Positions 21,801-32,689 of a DNA stretch of 64,000 nucleotides are shown here, in pieces; the first letter of the stretch is position 1; each line of letters opens with the position of its first letter. The notes under the pieces are model-generated. The model saw nothing but the letters and a program-made list of their open reading frames with translations, was not told where the DNA came from and ran no database searches. Location of the stretch: NCBI GenBank assembly GCA_022494885.1, contig JAGVSM010004908.1:1-64000 (forward strand). Reading direction: 5' to 3'. The stretch is from Micrasema longulum (lineage: Eukaryota; Arthropoda; Insecta; Trichoptera; Brachycentridae). The position numbers were made by a program, and so were the translations under genes.

Positions 21801-22381
21801 CTCACTCGGAAATCCCGTGCCGATGAATAAATTTTAAAAGTTTTTCGTCAAAGTACCTTTTTTAACAAAGTACTTTTAAGTATATGTCGGTACAATAAAA
21901 TTTAGTAAAACATTATTTTTTTCAGTTTACATACTTTTAATTAGTCAAAGAACTATTCAATTCAATAAAACTTAGTAAACAAAATATACAACATACATTT
22001 TACATGGTCTTTGACAAATTACAAAACGTGTATAGAACGTGGGGATTTTTATTTTTTGCATGAGTTATATTTGTTTTATAAATTAAGATTTGTTGATAAG
22101 GATTAATGCAAAATTACAAGCAATACAATTATTGAGCCACACATTCATTACCGCAGCAGGGTGTTAATTTAATTTTATCAAAGCAAGAAAATGTGAACAA
22201 ACTAACCATTTTTAGAGTAATGCTTCAATGTCCCCCTAACTTTTCCATACAAGACATTGTTTCAATTTATGAAGGTACTGGATATTAGACTTTAAAAAAA
22301 AAAAAATCTTTGACACATTTCTGGTCATTTGGCTACAAAAGTAGATCCCAGCAATGCTCATACGAGGTTTTCCTGTAATTT

Positions 22382-22797
22382 GAATGAGGAACTTCAGCCC
22401 TACGGGAAATTGGATACAAATTTATTTTTTTTGCGCGCGGTAAATATTAAAGCATTATATTGTACGGTGATATTTCTTAAAAATGTATGAAAAAAAAAAT
22501 ATATATTTTTATTAAAACGCACTAATTTGAATGACGTCACTGGTTCATATGAACGATCCAATGATATGAGACCATTGAAGGATATCCGGTTTGGTCACCG
22601 TAAACGAACCAATCAGAAGAACTGTCATAGAACAACCTCTGACGTCGCACGCGGAGTTATTTCAGAAATACAAAACTTTAAAAAATCATAGCGCTGATAA
22701 TACGATATATAAAAATAAAATATTTAAAAAAAATGGCTTAGTTAAATATTCTATTAACAAATAAAAAATAATAAAAAAGACACTGAACTACCTCATT
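22382..22797 (+). mobile_element. MITE-A copy 6, full length
   Basis: Best preserved copy with copy 1: AATGAGGAACTTCAGCCCTA at the left, CTGAACTACCTCATT at the right, 416 bp. It carries ATGACGTCACTGG (22531) and TGACGTCGCACGCGG (22640). Confidence 0.88.
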
Positions 22798-22804
22798 ATG
22801 TAAT

Positions 22805-23050
22805 ACCGAAAACACGTACGATTTCCGCTCAGAAAAATGTCTCCTTTGTGGCCCCAAGAGTGTTCAATGTCCTGGATGAACATATTATATCTACAAAACA
22901 AAAGCCATTTTCAGGAGAAGTGTACAAGTATGGGTTTTGTCTAAGGGAAGAAACCATTGCAGAAGACTGCTGCGAAACATTGCAAAGTTTTTATATGGTA
23001 TTATTAAGCGTGTTGTCAAGATGTTCATTGAAATTTATGTTGGTGTAATA
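22805..23050 (+). pseudogene. possible LINE ORF tail
   Basis: Reads VAPRVFNVLDEHIIS and an acidic end, weakly like the aPr.fN.LP segment of LINE ORF2. It lies directly after MITE-A copy 6. Only weak resemblance; could be unrelated intron sequence. Confidence 0.2.
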
Positions 23051-23593
23051 ATTATTATTTTTAGTATTATTTAATAATATGCATGCTTCTTTTCTATTTT
23101 GTTATATCCCAACTTAACACGGGGCTTTTGGCCTCATACAGTTAGGAATACGTTATTATTTTTTTGTAATATGATGTCTTCATATGAATAAATACATTTA
23201 AAAATATTACAAAACAAAACCTTAATAATGGTTGAGAAAAAAAAACAACACACAAATGTAAATTCGATATTAAATAAATTAAAGGTACTAACATAGCTGT
23301 AAACAAAGAATATTTTACAGTACGTTGATATTTCTGTATAATATTATTAATTCTAAAAAAAAAACAGAGTTTTGGAAAAAAATATATCAAAGCCAACATA
23401 AACATATTCACAATACCAGAGAAAAGATAAAAATCAGACTCCGATTTAAAAAAGGGGTGAAATAACAAAATTCTATTGTATATAAGGCATTAAAAAATAT
23501 TGTATGGGAAAAAACATTCACGAAGATTTTTTTTTTTCTAAATTCAAACTGAAGGTTAAGAAATATGTGTTGAACAACTTATAAATAAAATTA

Positions 23594-23724
23594 CCGTACC
23601 GTATTTTGCGGACGATAAGACGCACCCCAATTTTTGGTTTAATTTTTATGAAAATTATTCCATAAGACGCACTCTTTTACCATAGTAAAAAAGTGCGTCT
23701 TTTGGTTCAAAAAATATGGTACGT
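23594..23724. mobile_element. short MITE F (about 130 bp)
   Basis: CCGTACCGTATTTTGCGGAC and GATAAGACGCACC at the left; AAGTGCGTCTTTTGGTTC and AAAAAATATGGTACG at the right. The ends resemble the TACCGTATTTT-CGGAC-ATAAG-CGCAC termini seen on many small DNA elements in animals. Confidence 0.65.
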
Positions 23725-23744
23725 TGTTATTAAAAAATGTTGAG

Positions 23745-23905
23745 TTTTGGACCAAAATGATCAATGTTACACAGTGTGTAAAGTGGCAACTTAAACCAGT
23801 CAAACAGGTCATACAGGTCAGTCAGACAGGTCATAAGTCACGTAAATGCCTAGACTTCTATATCTTTTCTCTAAAATGTTCTCCATCCCTGTTGTGATTT
23901 GGTGA
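23745..23905 (-). repeat. repeat family B fragment, reverse, with local triplication
   Basis: Reverse copy holding CACAGTGTGTAAAGTGGC and TTCTCCATCCCTGTTGTGAT. The word ACAGGTCA(T/G) is repeated three times at 23801-23836 (CAAACAGGTCATACAGGTCA, GACAGGTCAT), a short tandem expansion absent from the other copies. Confidence 0.65.
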
Positions 23906-25146
23906 ATCATTGTTATTATTAGAGCACACTTTAGAATATATTTGTGTGTACCCTACTTCAAGTTTAAAAATAAAAAAACGAATTTAATGGACAAAATCGC
24001 GATCAATATCGATTCTTTTTTTTATTTCAATTTTATTTTTTCATATATATGTACCTTACAAAATGGAATATCTTAATTCATACGTATAGAAAAAATTAGG
24101 TATTTATTTTTAAAAAAACACATAAGTATACCTAATATCCAGAGAATAATATGTTTAAAAAGCAAAAGAATCTTGTAACGAAAAACTCCCTCAGAATCGT
24201 GAAAAATGTCAATGTCAAGTAATATTGTTCAACATAGAGATAGCCTTTCCAACAGGTATAACCATTGGCAGGTTGGTCCTGTATATTGGAATGTTCAAGC
24301 CTGTGGCCTTATGCTGTAACTAATTCGTTTCGTTAATTCATTCGTATTGTTAATTCATTCATATCGTATGAGAAGGAACGAGAGCGAAATGTGGTTTTGA
24401 TTGCGTTAGAATGCGATGGATATATGGCGAACGAACGAACTTGCGAAACGAAATAGGGAAATATCACATACTACGGATACCGATAAAAATACATAAATGT
24501 AAAAAATAAATTTAATAAAAATACGTCGCGACGTAGAAAAACGCGACATGCTTGAGCTAGTTGTGACTTAAGATTCGTGATAATGTTTTCAATAAATTTG
24601 AATGATTGGGAACAAATAAACATGAATCGTGACGTATTAGGAGCGTTGCCATTGGAATGACCGTTTTTGTGGGAATTCACAATTACACATTTCAAAATAT
24701 TTTTCATGCTACTAATAATTGCCAATTGTTTTTTTTTTGCTGGACGGTATTTCATAAACATTTATTACTTTAAAAATATTTTTTAAAAAGTGAAATTTCC
24801 TTATTGTGACAGAATAAGCCTGCTGGGCGTTCAGCACTATTGTTATTTACTACTTTAACTTTTGTAATGCGTTTTTTTATAGAAGCTCTCAGATTCTTTT
24901 TAAAGACGATTATTAAAAAAATAAATAGTTTTTGTACTGGTACTTTTTTAATGAATGAAACAAACAAATCTGAAAAATACAGGTAAAAAAAAAATTGCGT
25001 TAAAAAATGTTTATGTGTTTCACGACTTCTTCATTCAACGCATGGTGTTCTATTTGTTATGCTTACCCCTACAAGAAAATGCCGTTTTGTTTTTTTACGT
25101 TTGTGGCGAGAGCGCAAATCTCTTATATTTTTTTCATTTATTTCAG
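23906..25146. other. toy intron without recognised element
   Basis: AT-rich. 24320-24370 has TTCGTTAATTCATTCGTATT repeated as TTAATTCATTCATATCG, and 24430 has GAACGAACGAAC. A - strand open frame at 24471-24761 shows no motif. Other intron gaps without content are 17041-17580, 18346-18660, 21800-22380 and 23050-23590. Confidence 0.45.
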
Positions 25147-25399
25147 GTGTGGTTTTCAAACAGACGCGCAAAATGGCGACGCGAGGAGAAGATGCGCAGC
25201 CAGCGCCGCAGTGCGGGGCCCACGGGCAGCTCGGGCGGGCAGGGGGGGCCAGGCCCGGGGGGCTCCAACGCGCAGGCCCCGGCGGGGGCCAGGCCCTGGA
25301 TGGCCCTCCGAGCCCGGTCCCGCCCCCATACCACCACGCCACGCACCATCACCATATGTACGCGCCTCCGCCACCCCTGCCTATCGCGGATTCGTACAG
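25147..25399 (+). CDS. toy: toy exon: recognition helix and Pro/Gly/His-rich tail, with apparent frameshift
   Basis: The exon begins in phase 0 after TTTATTTCAG with VWFSNRRAKWRREEK, the DNA-recognition helix with Ser50 typical of Pax homeodomains, followed by MRSQRRSAG. This tail resembles Drosophila Toy (EEKMRTQRRSAD, recalled) more than Eyeless (EEKLRNQRRTP). The opening frame later gives an Arg/Thr-rich, unlikely peptide (MALRARSRPHTTT). The frame one base back gives DGPPSPVPPPYHHATHHHHM and then YAPPPPLPIADSY, and only that frame matches the splice phase of the next exon (AG|T = Ser). The sequence therefore lacks one base (or has two extra) somewhere in about 25200-25290. That stretch holds runs of seven, six and five G at 25242, 25257 and 25284, and the cause is most likely an assembly indel. 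The exon is far more GC-rich than its surroundings. Confidence 0.9.
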
Positions 25400-25504
25400 G
25401 TATTTATATAACAGAATTTCATTATTGGTAATTTTATAATAAATATTATAATAAAAATTTTATAATAATAGTATCATGCTAACCGAACGACACATCAAAT
25501 AAAA

Positions 25505-25640
25505 TTTACCACAAATTAGTCAATAACATATTCTCCTTATTTGTTTTCTCCTCTATTCCCTCGATTGAACGTGAACAGAAGGAGGTGTCAAAAGTGCTCA
25601 CTTCCGTCTACTTGTCATTTTGTTTTAAAATCTTGTAATC
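25505..25640. mobile_element. single arm of inverted-repeat element D
   Basis: TATTCTCCTTATTTGTTTTC, CCTCGATTGAACGTGAACAG and AAGGAGGTGTCAAAAGTG match the right arm of the 10 kb element. It starts about 100 bp after the third toy exon of the window. Confidence 0.65.
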
Positions 25641-25754
25641 AAATAAAATAATATATTATTTTGATCTGTTTGCAAAACAGTGAAGAAGGTAAAAAATATA
25701 CAAATAAGCTAAATTAAAATATGAGCAAACATATTACGCACTGTCTACTCTCAC

Positions 25755-26427
25755 TATAGTCCTTAAAATATAGCTTGATTAGAATGACAGTTGTCAGCAA
25801 AAGTGACGACATAACTTTGTAGTAACGTCTAAGGAGTGATTTATATTGACACACGAAAAATCATTTGTATCTGGCATGTTAATTTTTTTTTATATAAAGG
25901 TATTCACATATAGTTGGTGAAAGATGTTTAGTGTTATTATTTTTTATTTTATAAATTTTATTTATATTGTGATATCTTTTAGTGTCAGTGAACTGAAAAT
26001 AAATAAATAAATACAATGCTTGACATGTGAATCAACATAATTTTATCAAATCAGCTTTAAAACCAAAAAAAAACTCAAACAAACCTAATTATTAACGACG
26101 TACTTACAAGGTTACATCATTTTGCAAAAACGTTAGAGATGGGACAAATTGATCAATGTAAATTAATCTAATAAAAAAATAATTCATTTGATGTTGTTCA
26201 TGAAAAAAGTATAAATGTCTTATTTTTTTATGAATAATTGTCTTAAACACACTATAATAGGCTTGTTTTTGCGTTTTTATATCAATTTTCGGAAACAGAG
26301 TTTCATGTTTGCATGAAAAAACTTATAAAATCGATTTGATCAGTGATCAGTGATCAGTAATTTCTTATCTCTTGTGACATTAGTCTGGCAGCTGTCATTT
26401 TAATCAAGCTATATTTTAAGGATTATA
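25755..26427. mobile_element. inverted-repeat element G in a toy intron
   Basis: TATAGTCCTTAAAATATAGC and TTGATTAGAATGACAG at the left are matched in reverse by CTGTCATTTTAATCAAGC and TATATTTTAAGGATTATA at the right. About 670 bp, TA-flanked, non-coding. Confidence 0.7.
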
Positions 26428-26544
26428 GGTATGGTGAAGGTTCTGAGGTTGTTTTTTATTCGCTCATTTTTAAATTAGGAAACATACGGACACAACTTAT
26501 GTTAACTCCTAATAGAATAAATAAACTTTTGAGAAATAAAGAAG

Positions 26545-26795
26545 ATCATCATCATCATCATCAAATATTTATTCGCACCTCGTGGTGCATAGGGCACTGA
26601 ATTGAAAAGTACATGCAGTATTTGTATTACAGGAAAGTAAGGTGATCAGTCTTACGCAAGTGCCAGTTCAGGGACAGTGAAATATTGCTGTATAATACCA
26701 CCTTATAAACAAAAATGTCATGTTGACCCTCCCAGGAGTCGAACCCAGGATCTCAAGAATTATAGGCGAACACGTGAACTACTGCACAACGAGGA
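26545..26795 (-). repeat. tRNA-derived SINE S1, copy
   Basis: ATCATCATCATCATCATCA triplet tail, GTGCATAGGGCACTGAATTG, CAGGGACAGTGAAATATTGC, and reversed head CCCAGGAGTCGAACCCAGG with ACACGTGAACTACTGC. The orientation is opposite to toy. Confidence 0.7.
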
Positions 26796-26999
26796 GGATT
26801 TATCTCCACTAGATTTCCTTTGTTGGGATTTTTCCCAGAGAGCAAAAACACTCGTCTGGGGTTCTGGTTCTATTTTATATGAAAAACTGTATTCTTCATC
26901 CGCCTTAGCACAGCAAATTTTATAATTTATTCATAATTTTATTTACTTAATCTTTATTCAATTTACAAACATCGTGCTATATTATTTCCAATCGAGTTG

Positions 27000-27145
27000 T
27001 CATCCTGTGGCTAGTGTACGGACAGAGAGGTTCGAAGTTCGTACCCCATTCTGCCAAAACTTTTTTACCATATTCTAAGAGTGAGTTAATTACAACTAAA
27101 TGTCCCCAAAATTGAAAAAAAATTGTAAATTATAAGAACCCTTTT
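27000..27145 (+). repeat. SINE-like family S2 copy, just before a toy exon
   Basis: GGACAGAGAGGTTCGAAGTT, CCCCATTCTGCC, then TAAGAGTGAGTTAATTACAA. It ends about 40 bp before the acceptor of the toy exon at 27185. Confidence 0.55.
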
Positions 27146-27184
27146 TTTATATCTAAATAATAATATTAATTTTGTCTTTTTTAG

Positions 27185-27411
27185 TGAGTTGGAATCTGCC
27201 TTTCTACGGGCCCCCATGTCCGGCATGGGAGGCTTCCCAGACGTGTGCCCTCGCGACCCTTCCCCCTCTTCACTGGGGCCTGCCTACGGCGGCTATGGCC
27301 AAGGGTACGGGCCTGCGCTCTACCATGCCCCGTCCAGTCCTTCTATACACCAAGGGTACCACAGCAACGGGCATAATCACCACCAGTTTGGCAGCAATGG
27401 AGGCTCATCAG
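27185..27411 (+). CDS. toy: toy exon: Gly/Ser/Tyr/His-rich transactivation region
   Basis: A 227 bp exon after a T-rich tract ending in TTTTTTTAG, with donor GTTAGT. It enters in phase 2, completing a Ser codon from the previous exon, and runs open as ELESAFLRAPMSGMGGFPDV, then DPSPSSLGPAYGGYGQGYGP, then HQFGSNGGSSG. It leaves in phase 1. A Pro/Ser/Thr/Gly-rich region at this place is the transcription activation domain of Pax6 proteins. It is low in complexity and only loosely conserved between species, so the call rests on splice phase, codon character and position between two certain Pax6 exons. A different frame over the same bases is also open but does not fit either splice junction. Confidence 0.88.
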
Positions 27412-27456
27412 GTTAGTAATATTAAAAAATAATTTTAATTCAGTATTAAGTTATAG

Positions 27457-27804
27457 TTGTTAATAATAAATATATCTTTACTCCACGAACTAGATATAAG
27501 AAAAATACTAACATCTATGTGCGAGAAAAGAATCCTGCAATTCTTCGGACACATTTCCAGGGAGAACTCTAGTAGTTTGGAGAAAACCATCCTCCTGGGA
27601 AGTGTCGAAGGAACAAGGTCGTGTGGACGTCAACCGACAAGATGGAGCGGCTTGGTCACTGAATTATCAGAACCATCACTGACAAATGCCTACAGAATAG
27701 CACAATACCATTCCAGATGGAGGGATACTGTCCACGTATCAGCCTTGCCTGATTCGGACGTGATCGCCATCCTCAGACATGAGGGAAGGATGGAAGAAAG
27801 ATAG
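27457..27804 (+). pseudogene. LINE ORF2 C-terminal fragment
   Basis: 115 open codons: LTSMCEKRILQFFGHISREN, SSLEKTILLGSVEGTRSCGR and QPTRWSGLVTEL. This is the well-known insect LINE tail (RRL.FFGHI.R...SLEK..v.G.VEG.R.RGR...RW.D.i). It is 5'-truncated and sits 45 bp after a toy exon. It is still open, so it inserted fairly recently or is only a short piece. Confidence 0.7.
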
Positions 27805-28835
27805 TTTATTTATTTATTTATTAACGGACATTGTCCATGTATACAATTTATATGGTTTAAATATTACAATAAAAGAATAGTTTAAAACATTAAAAAAAAA
27901 AGAAAAGAAGCATTGACAAACATAAGGGACATCGAGACAAGATCTGGACTATTTATTTAGTGCTCGTTTAAATCGTTGTAAACTTAAACCAAAAAAGTCC
28001 AGATCTTGTCTTGAGTTAACAATACGACAAAGGCGGGTCATTGGAGAATTTAGGCCATAGTTTGTTCTATGCTGATCGATGAACAGTACTTCATTGTTTC
28101 TCAATCTACGAGTCGGAATATTGAATTTTACTTGTCCCAGTAATGATGGAACATCAATTATACCATTTAGTATGCCGAACATATATATGGAGTCAATATT
28201 AGTTCTACGTTTTTGTAGACTAGAAATATTTAACATTGCTTTATTTCAGCATAAGAATAATTATCTCTCTCTAGTCCGATCATCCACGCTATTTTTCGAA
28301 GCGAGTGATGTTGGACTGGTTCAATGTAATTTATGCGATTGACATAAAATGGAGACCAGACCACGGAGGCATATTCTGGAAGAGGGTGAACAGTTGAGCA
28401 ATAAAGAGTTTTGATTGTACGGACATTAGTGAAATCAGAGGATATTCTGTTAATGAAGCCAAGTAATTTCAGTGATTTATTTACTGTATTATCTATATGC
28501 TCGTTGTTATGTCAGTTTATAGTCCAAAACAACTCCTAAATCTCTGATGGACTTAACTACATCAATTTTGGAGTTTTCTAATAGGTACTCGAAGGAAATT
28601 GGTTGTTTTGATCTATGAAATGACATTATTTTGCATTTTTTTATATTTAGTTCTAATTTATTGACTTTACACCAACGGTTAAAAGAGTTAATGTCTGATT
28701 GAAGAAGAAAGCAGTCTCGTAAAGTTTTAATTATTTTGAGAATTTTGTTGTCGTCCGCGAAGAGCCAAAAACGAGAGTAAGAGAATGATTTAGCAACATC
28801 ATTAATAAACAAATTGAAAAGCAGTTTTGCTTAAT
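27805..28835 (-). pseudogene. 5'-truncated LINE, reverse, RT palm to 3' tail
   Basis: On the - strand: FINDVAKSFSYSRFWLFADD and ...KLELNIKKCKIMSFHR are the RT palm (FADD catalytic box, LNIKKC). IRDLGVVLD follows, and further on GQVKFNIPTRRLRNNEVLF, HRTNYGLNSPMTRLC and LDFFGLSLQRFKRAL are the C-terminal block of a Jockey/CR1-type ORF2. Frames are broken between these parts. The 3' end is a TTTATTTATTTATTTATTA tail at 27807-27826 (reversed), the usual microsatellite tail of such elements. Confidence 0.75.
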
Positions 28836-28939
28836 TTACAATACATATAATATTTTGCGAACTTGTTGAGAAAACTAGCCAAATATATTGATGAAAAAAA
28901 AAAACTTCATTTACAACATATGCAAAAAAATGGAAGTGG

Positions 28940-29400
28940 AGTGTGGAATTGGAAAACAAAGGATAAAGGTAGGCTGAATGCTGTCGAAATGCGATACTTC
29001 AGGCCATGAAACTACTTATTTATTAAAAGTGCATGTCATAACTGATATTTACAGGTTGAATTAAAAGGTGTTACAAAAATAAAAATAAGGTACACAAACT
29101 TTGAGACCCATGCGTTTTGTATTTTAATGCCAGGACAAGCATTATCGACAAAATAAAGAAAGGAGTGCTGTGTTGGTTTGGGCATGTAGGGCAAACGAAC
29201 GGCTAAAAGGATTTACAATGTAAATGTTAATGGATGCAAACAACAAGAAAGACACAGCATGACCAAATTAAACAAATACTGGAAGATGGACATTCCTAAA
29301 GTCACAATAATCGTCGTGCTTGCTTAAGAAGATGTATGAATGTAGTGGAAGGCCTGTATGCAAAGATAGAGTGATGTGGCTTCTATTATCGGTGTAATAG
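28940..29400 (+). pseudogene. RTE-like LINE 3' end, with internal insertion
   Basis: GGTAGGCTGAATGCTGTCGA and GAAATGCGATACTTCAGG reproduce the LNAVEMR(Y)(L/F)R motif. About 110 bp of unrelated AT-rich DNA follow, then the standard tail with GATGTGGCTTC. It ends 140 bp before the last toy exon. Confidence 0.55.
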
Positions 29401-29542
29401 TTCATTTGTTTGTCAAGTTTATGCTTGATTATGAATATTCACATATAAATCAATTCCTCAAGAAAATAAATTGAAAAAAAGGAATAAAAGGAAGGCCTTA
29501 TTTTACTGAATAACCATTTTCACCAAAACATTATTGTTTCAG

Positions 29543-29640
29543 AATTCACAGGCCTCATTTCTCCGGGAGTATCGGTGCCTATAGCAGTTCCTGGTCAGGG
29601 TCCTGATATGAGCCAACAGTACTGGTCTCGCCTGCAGTGA
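29543..29640 (+). CDS. toy: toy last coding exon: conserved PAX6 C-terminus and stop
   Basis: The exon starts after TTATTGTTTCAG in phase 1 (G|AA = Glu) and ends at TGA 29638-29640. It reads [18 protein letters not shown] and then [17 protein letters not shown]. Vertebrate PAX6 ends in almost the same motif ([15 protein letters not shown], then PDMSQYWPRLQ, from memory). Drosophila Toy keeps a related end (GVSVPVQ... NYWPRLQ), whereas Drosophila Eyeless ends differently. This is the best single argument for calling the gene toy. With the one missing base restored, the window encodes about 275 residues of the protein. Confidence 0.95.
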
Positions 29641-30130
29641 CCTTGGTGGCAGTAAGCGAAAATTTGGGAATCAAATGTCAGTTTTCGTGTTACTAGGAAC
29701 TACCGAGATTGTGAAGTGACTGAGAACTAATCCATATGTTATAATGCTGAATAGATTAGCAAAATAAGAATTGTTCAGATTTATGTATCCTTATTGCGAC
29801 AACATTTTTAAAGTCCATTCACACAGAAGCAGTGATAAAATATACCAATAAACTTCTCAGGAAATTTTCTTGTGGCGTCGTATATTTAGGCATCGTGTTG
29901 GTAGTGGGAATGACCCAGGTGAAAATACTGATCTCTTTTGCAAGAAACATTTTTTAAATGCTTTCATTTAAAAATTTTAATAATTCGTATTTGCGTTGGC
30001 AATATCCATTGAGTAATTTTTCTTTTTTAAAAGTATTTTTAATATCTCATTAAGATAACACAATTTTGTTTTCACAAATGTTTTTTTCTGTTTGCCATCG
30101 ATGAAAAAATACACAAAATAAAAGTCCTTC
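29641..30130 (+). other. toy: probable toy 3' UTR
   Basis: AT-rich sequence directly after the toy stop codon, without other gene content. Candidate polyadenylation hexamers AATAAA are at 29847-29852 and 30117-30122. Which one is used, and whether the UTR runs further, cannot be told from sequence. Confidence 0.45.
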
Positions 30131-32689
30131 ATCAAGCATTACATTGTTTAAATTATCTTCTTAAAAATGTGTAAAAAGTTACTTAGCAGATATTTCCAGC
30201 GCAACAACGATATACAGTGTGATATGATTCTTAAATACTCCAGGCGCAAGTCATCACAATTGATAGCTTCGATAATTACTTATTAGTTTCATAATGAAAA
30301 ACTCTAATACTTGGTATAAAAATTATATCAAAGAGTTTAATTCAATTATAATAGCAAGGACGTGAGAGTGACTAGGAAGGCAAAACCCGAATAAATAGAG
30401 CCGGCCGCCTAGCGCCGCTTGCAACATAAACATATATAATGTACCTACACATTACTATGTTAGTGCCTATACACTAACATATAATTTATGGAAACACTAC
30501 ATACAGTTTTATTATCCTTTGTATCACAAAAGAAGCCACATCCTTAAAGGACCACTGGTTAAACCTGAAGATGTCAGGACACTGGTAAGAGTACCTAATA
30601 GCCTGATACTTTATGGATCTGGACTTGGAGAGGGAGACTTAACAATATGAGAACACTCACCCTCCACTCTTTAATAGTGATGGCGAGAACTAATTTACGG
30701 GTACCCGTGACAATAGATCTGCACAGGTCATAGTGACGTCAGGAGCTTATATAGCACTGACCACCATCTTTCAGAATAGAACAGAATATACAGTTATAAG
30801 TATTTCCTAGAGTTCTCATCAACCTAGTTGAATAAATTCATGTATATACCATGATGCAAAAATACATTTATTCTTGTAAATTGAATAATATTTTCTTTCA
30901 AAACTATGGTTAGTTCTTTTTTTTTACTAAGACGACGAACGTCTCTACTTACCTGGCGACATTCATAATTAAACCTTGTTCAACGAGTCTACAGACCCCA
31001 AGATCGTTATTTCACTTCTTGTGTCATTTTTTTATATAAAGGTCCTCTGACATCATGCACCATGTGATGCAAATTCTTCTTCTTCCTCAGCCCTTTTCCG
31101 TTCACTTCTGGACAATAGCCTATACATTTTCCATATTGACCTGCCCTATGCAGACTGTGTCCAGGTCACACTGACATGCCGGTACCGACACCGCACTCTC
31201 CGCGCCGCATTGTGACCGCTTTGCACTTCTTTTTGCTGTCCGAGCTTCTGGCTAGTAAGCTAAAAAAAGCATGAGCATTGGATGTGGAATAATAAAATCC
31301 CTCATGAATCTTTTATTTCTCCTACTGAATTCAGTTATTAAAATGAAAAAAAAAACATTTCTATTGAGTTTGTCAACTTTTAAGACCAATCATAAATTCA
31401 ATAATAAAACTGTGTAACTTTATACAGCGATCATTTTGTTGATGTTTATTGGAGCCAATTCAAACTTCTGTTTTCAGTTAGTAAGATGAATATTTCTTAT
31501 TTTGCAAAACCAGTATTATGAACCAATGTCTTATAATATTGCGATGACAAAAACTAGTTAATGAATGCAATAAAATTATGATTGTAATTTAAAAGTACCT
31601 CATAAATATGATTTCTGGGGTATGTATATGATATCAAAACGTATTTTGTACATATTTAAGTGTTTGATGGTTGTGTAACTTCTAGGATAATATTATTCAA
31701 ACAGTTTAGGAAAACGATATGATAAATATTAACAAGTAGAAGCATCTGTAATACAAACCAGTCCAGTCACAGGATCGTTAACAAATTTAACGTTTAAAAA
31801 AATATTTTTTTTCATTACCTGACTAACTAGAAGTGTCAATGTTGAGCCAGGAATTTCACTTATTAAACCAACACACGAAAAATAAATAATATTAGATCTT
31901 CAAAAAAAATATTCTTACAAATATTCTATTTCAATTCATATGTACTTATATACAAATTTGTTTATACGTGTTCAGAATTGATTGCAGTTTAATATATTTA
32001 TAATTATAGTATTCTGAATATAGTCAAAAAGATTTTGTCAGTTAACATGGTTCCGACATTGATCCAAACATAATAACAAGCTGCGTTTAATTTTCAATGA
32101 TAGAAAATGCGATGTTAATATTTCTTTTTGGTCATTTTAAAAATCATATTTAGGTGCTCATAAATATTCAAAATTACCCTTTGAAGAGTTTTTGTTGTCA
32201 ATCATCTAAAATCTAAACAATATAACGATTTCAAATTTGAGAGAAGGCACACAATATTATATTGGAATAGGGATACTTACACCCTGTTCAACAATTAAAC
32301 TCTCTCAATTTATTTTGTACTAACCACAAGGTTGAATATTGCCCATTACGACCATCAACTAATTAATTAATTGGTCAATGATTACAGTGTTGCTATCTGG
32401 ATGCTTCTGTACTTATGTATATTTTACAATCAGGAAAATCTGTAATCACAGATGTTTATAAATATATACATAAATTTACGAAAGCATATTTCACATATCA
32501 ATAATAAAAGTGTATTTGTAAATTTGGTTTATCTAAATGTGGATTGATTTTCCACTGTTTACAAAGTAAACATAATACAAAATTTGATGGATACAAGCAA
32601 TGATGTATAATTTAATAGACCTGTTACAAGCCCGTAGTCGATGGTATGTTAATTGACGGGTAATTATCTTCCTTTAACTTAAGTCTAAA
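30131..32689. other. toy 3' flank
   Basis: AT-rich. 30390-30420 is a short GC-rich patch (AGAGCCGGCCGCCTAGCGCC). 30530-30770 has normal base composition without an ORF and might be an old exon or repeat. Apart from the fragment at 31.1 kb nothing is recognised. Confidence 0.4.
31065..31215. repeat. fragment of a common insect interspersed repeat
   Basis: TTCTTCTTCTTCCTCAGCCC, CTTCTGGACAATAGCCTATA and ATGCAGACTGTGTCCAGG resemble a LINE-derived repeat widely met in insect genomes (CAGCCC...CTGGACATAGGCC). Only this fragment is present. Confidence 0.4.

Noticed and set aside
24471..24761. 96-codon - strand frame in a toy intron as a gene
   Set aside because: No recognisable domain; composition follows the local AT-rich DNA.
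25007..25439. Five overlapping long open frames on both strands over the toy exon
   Set aside because: They are by-products of high GC content with few stops. Only the homeodomain frame and the splice-compatible frame are supported.
15310..29640. Calling the gene eyeless instead of toy
   Set aside because: The post-homeodomain EEKMRSQRRSA and the PAX6-like C-terminus fit Toy better than Eyeless. The paired domain would be needed for proof.
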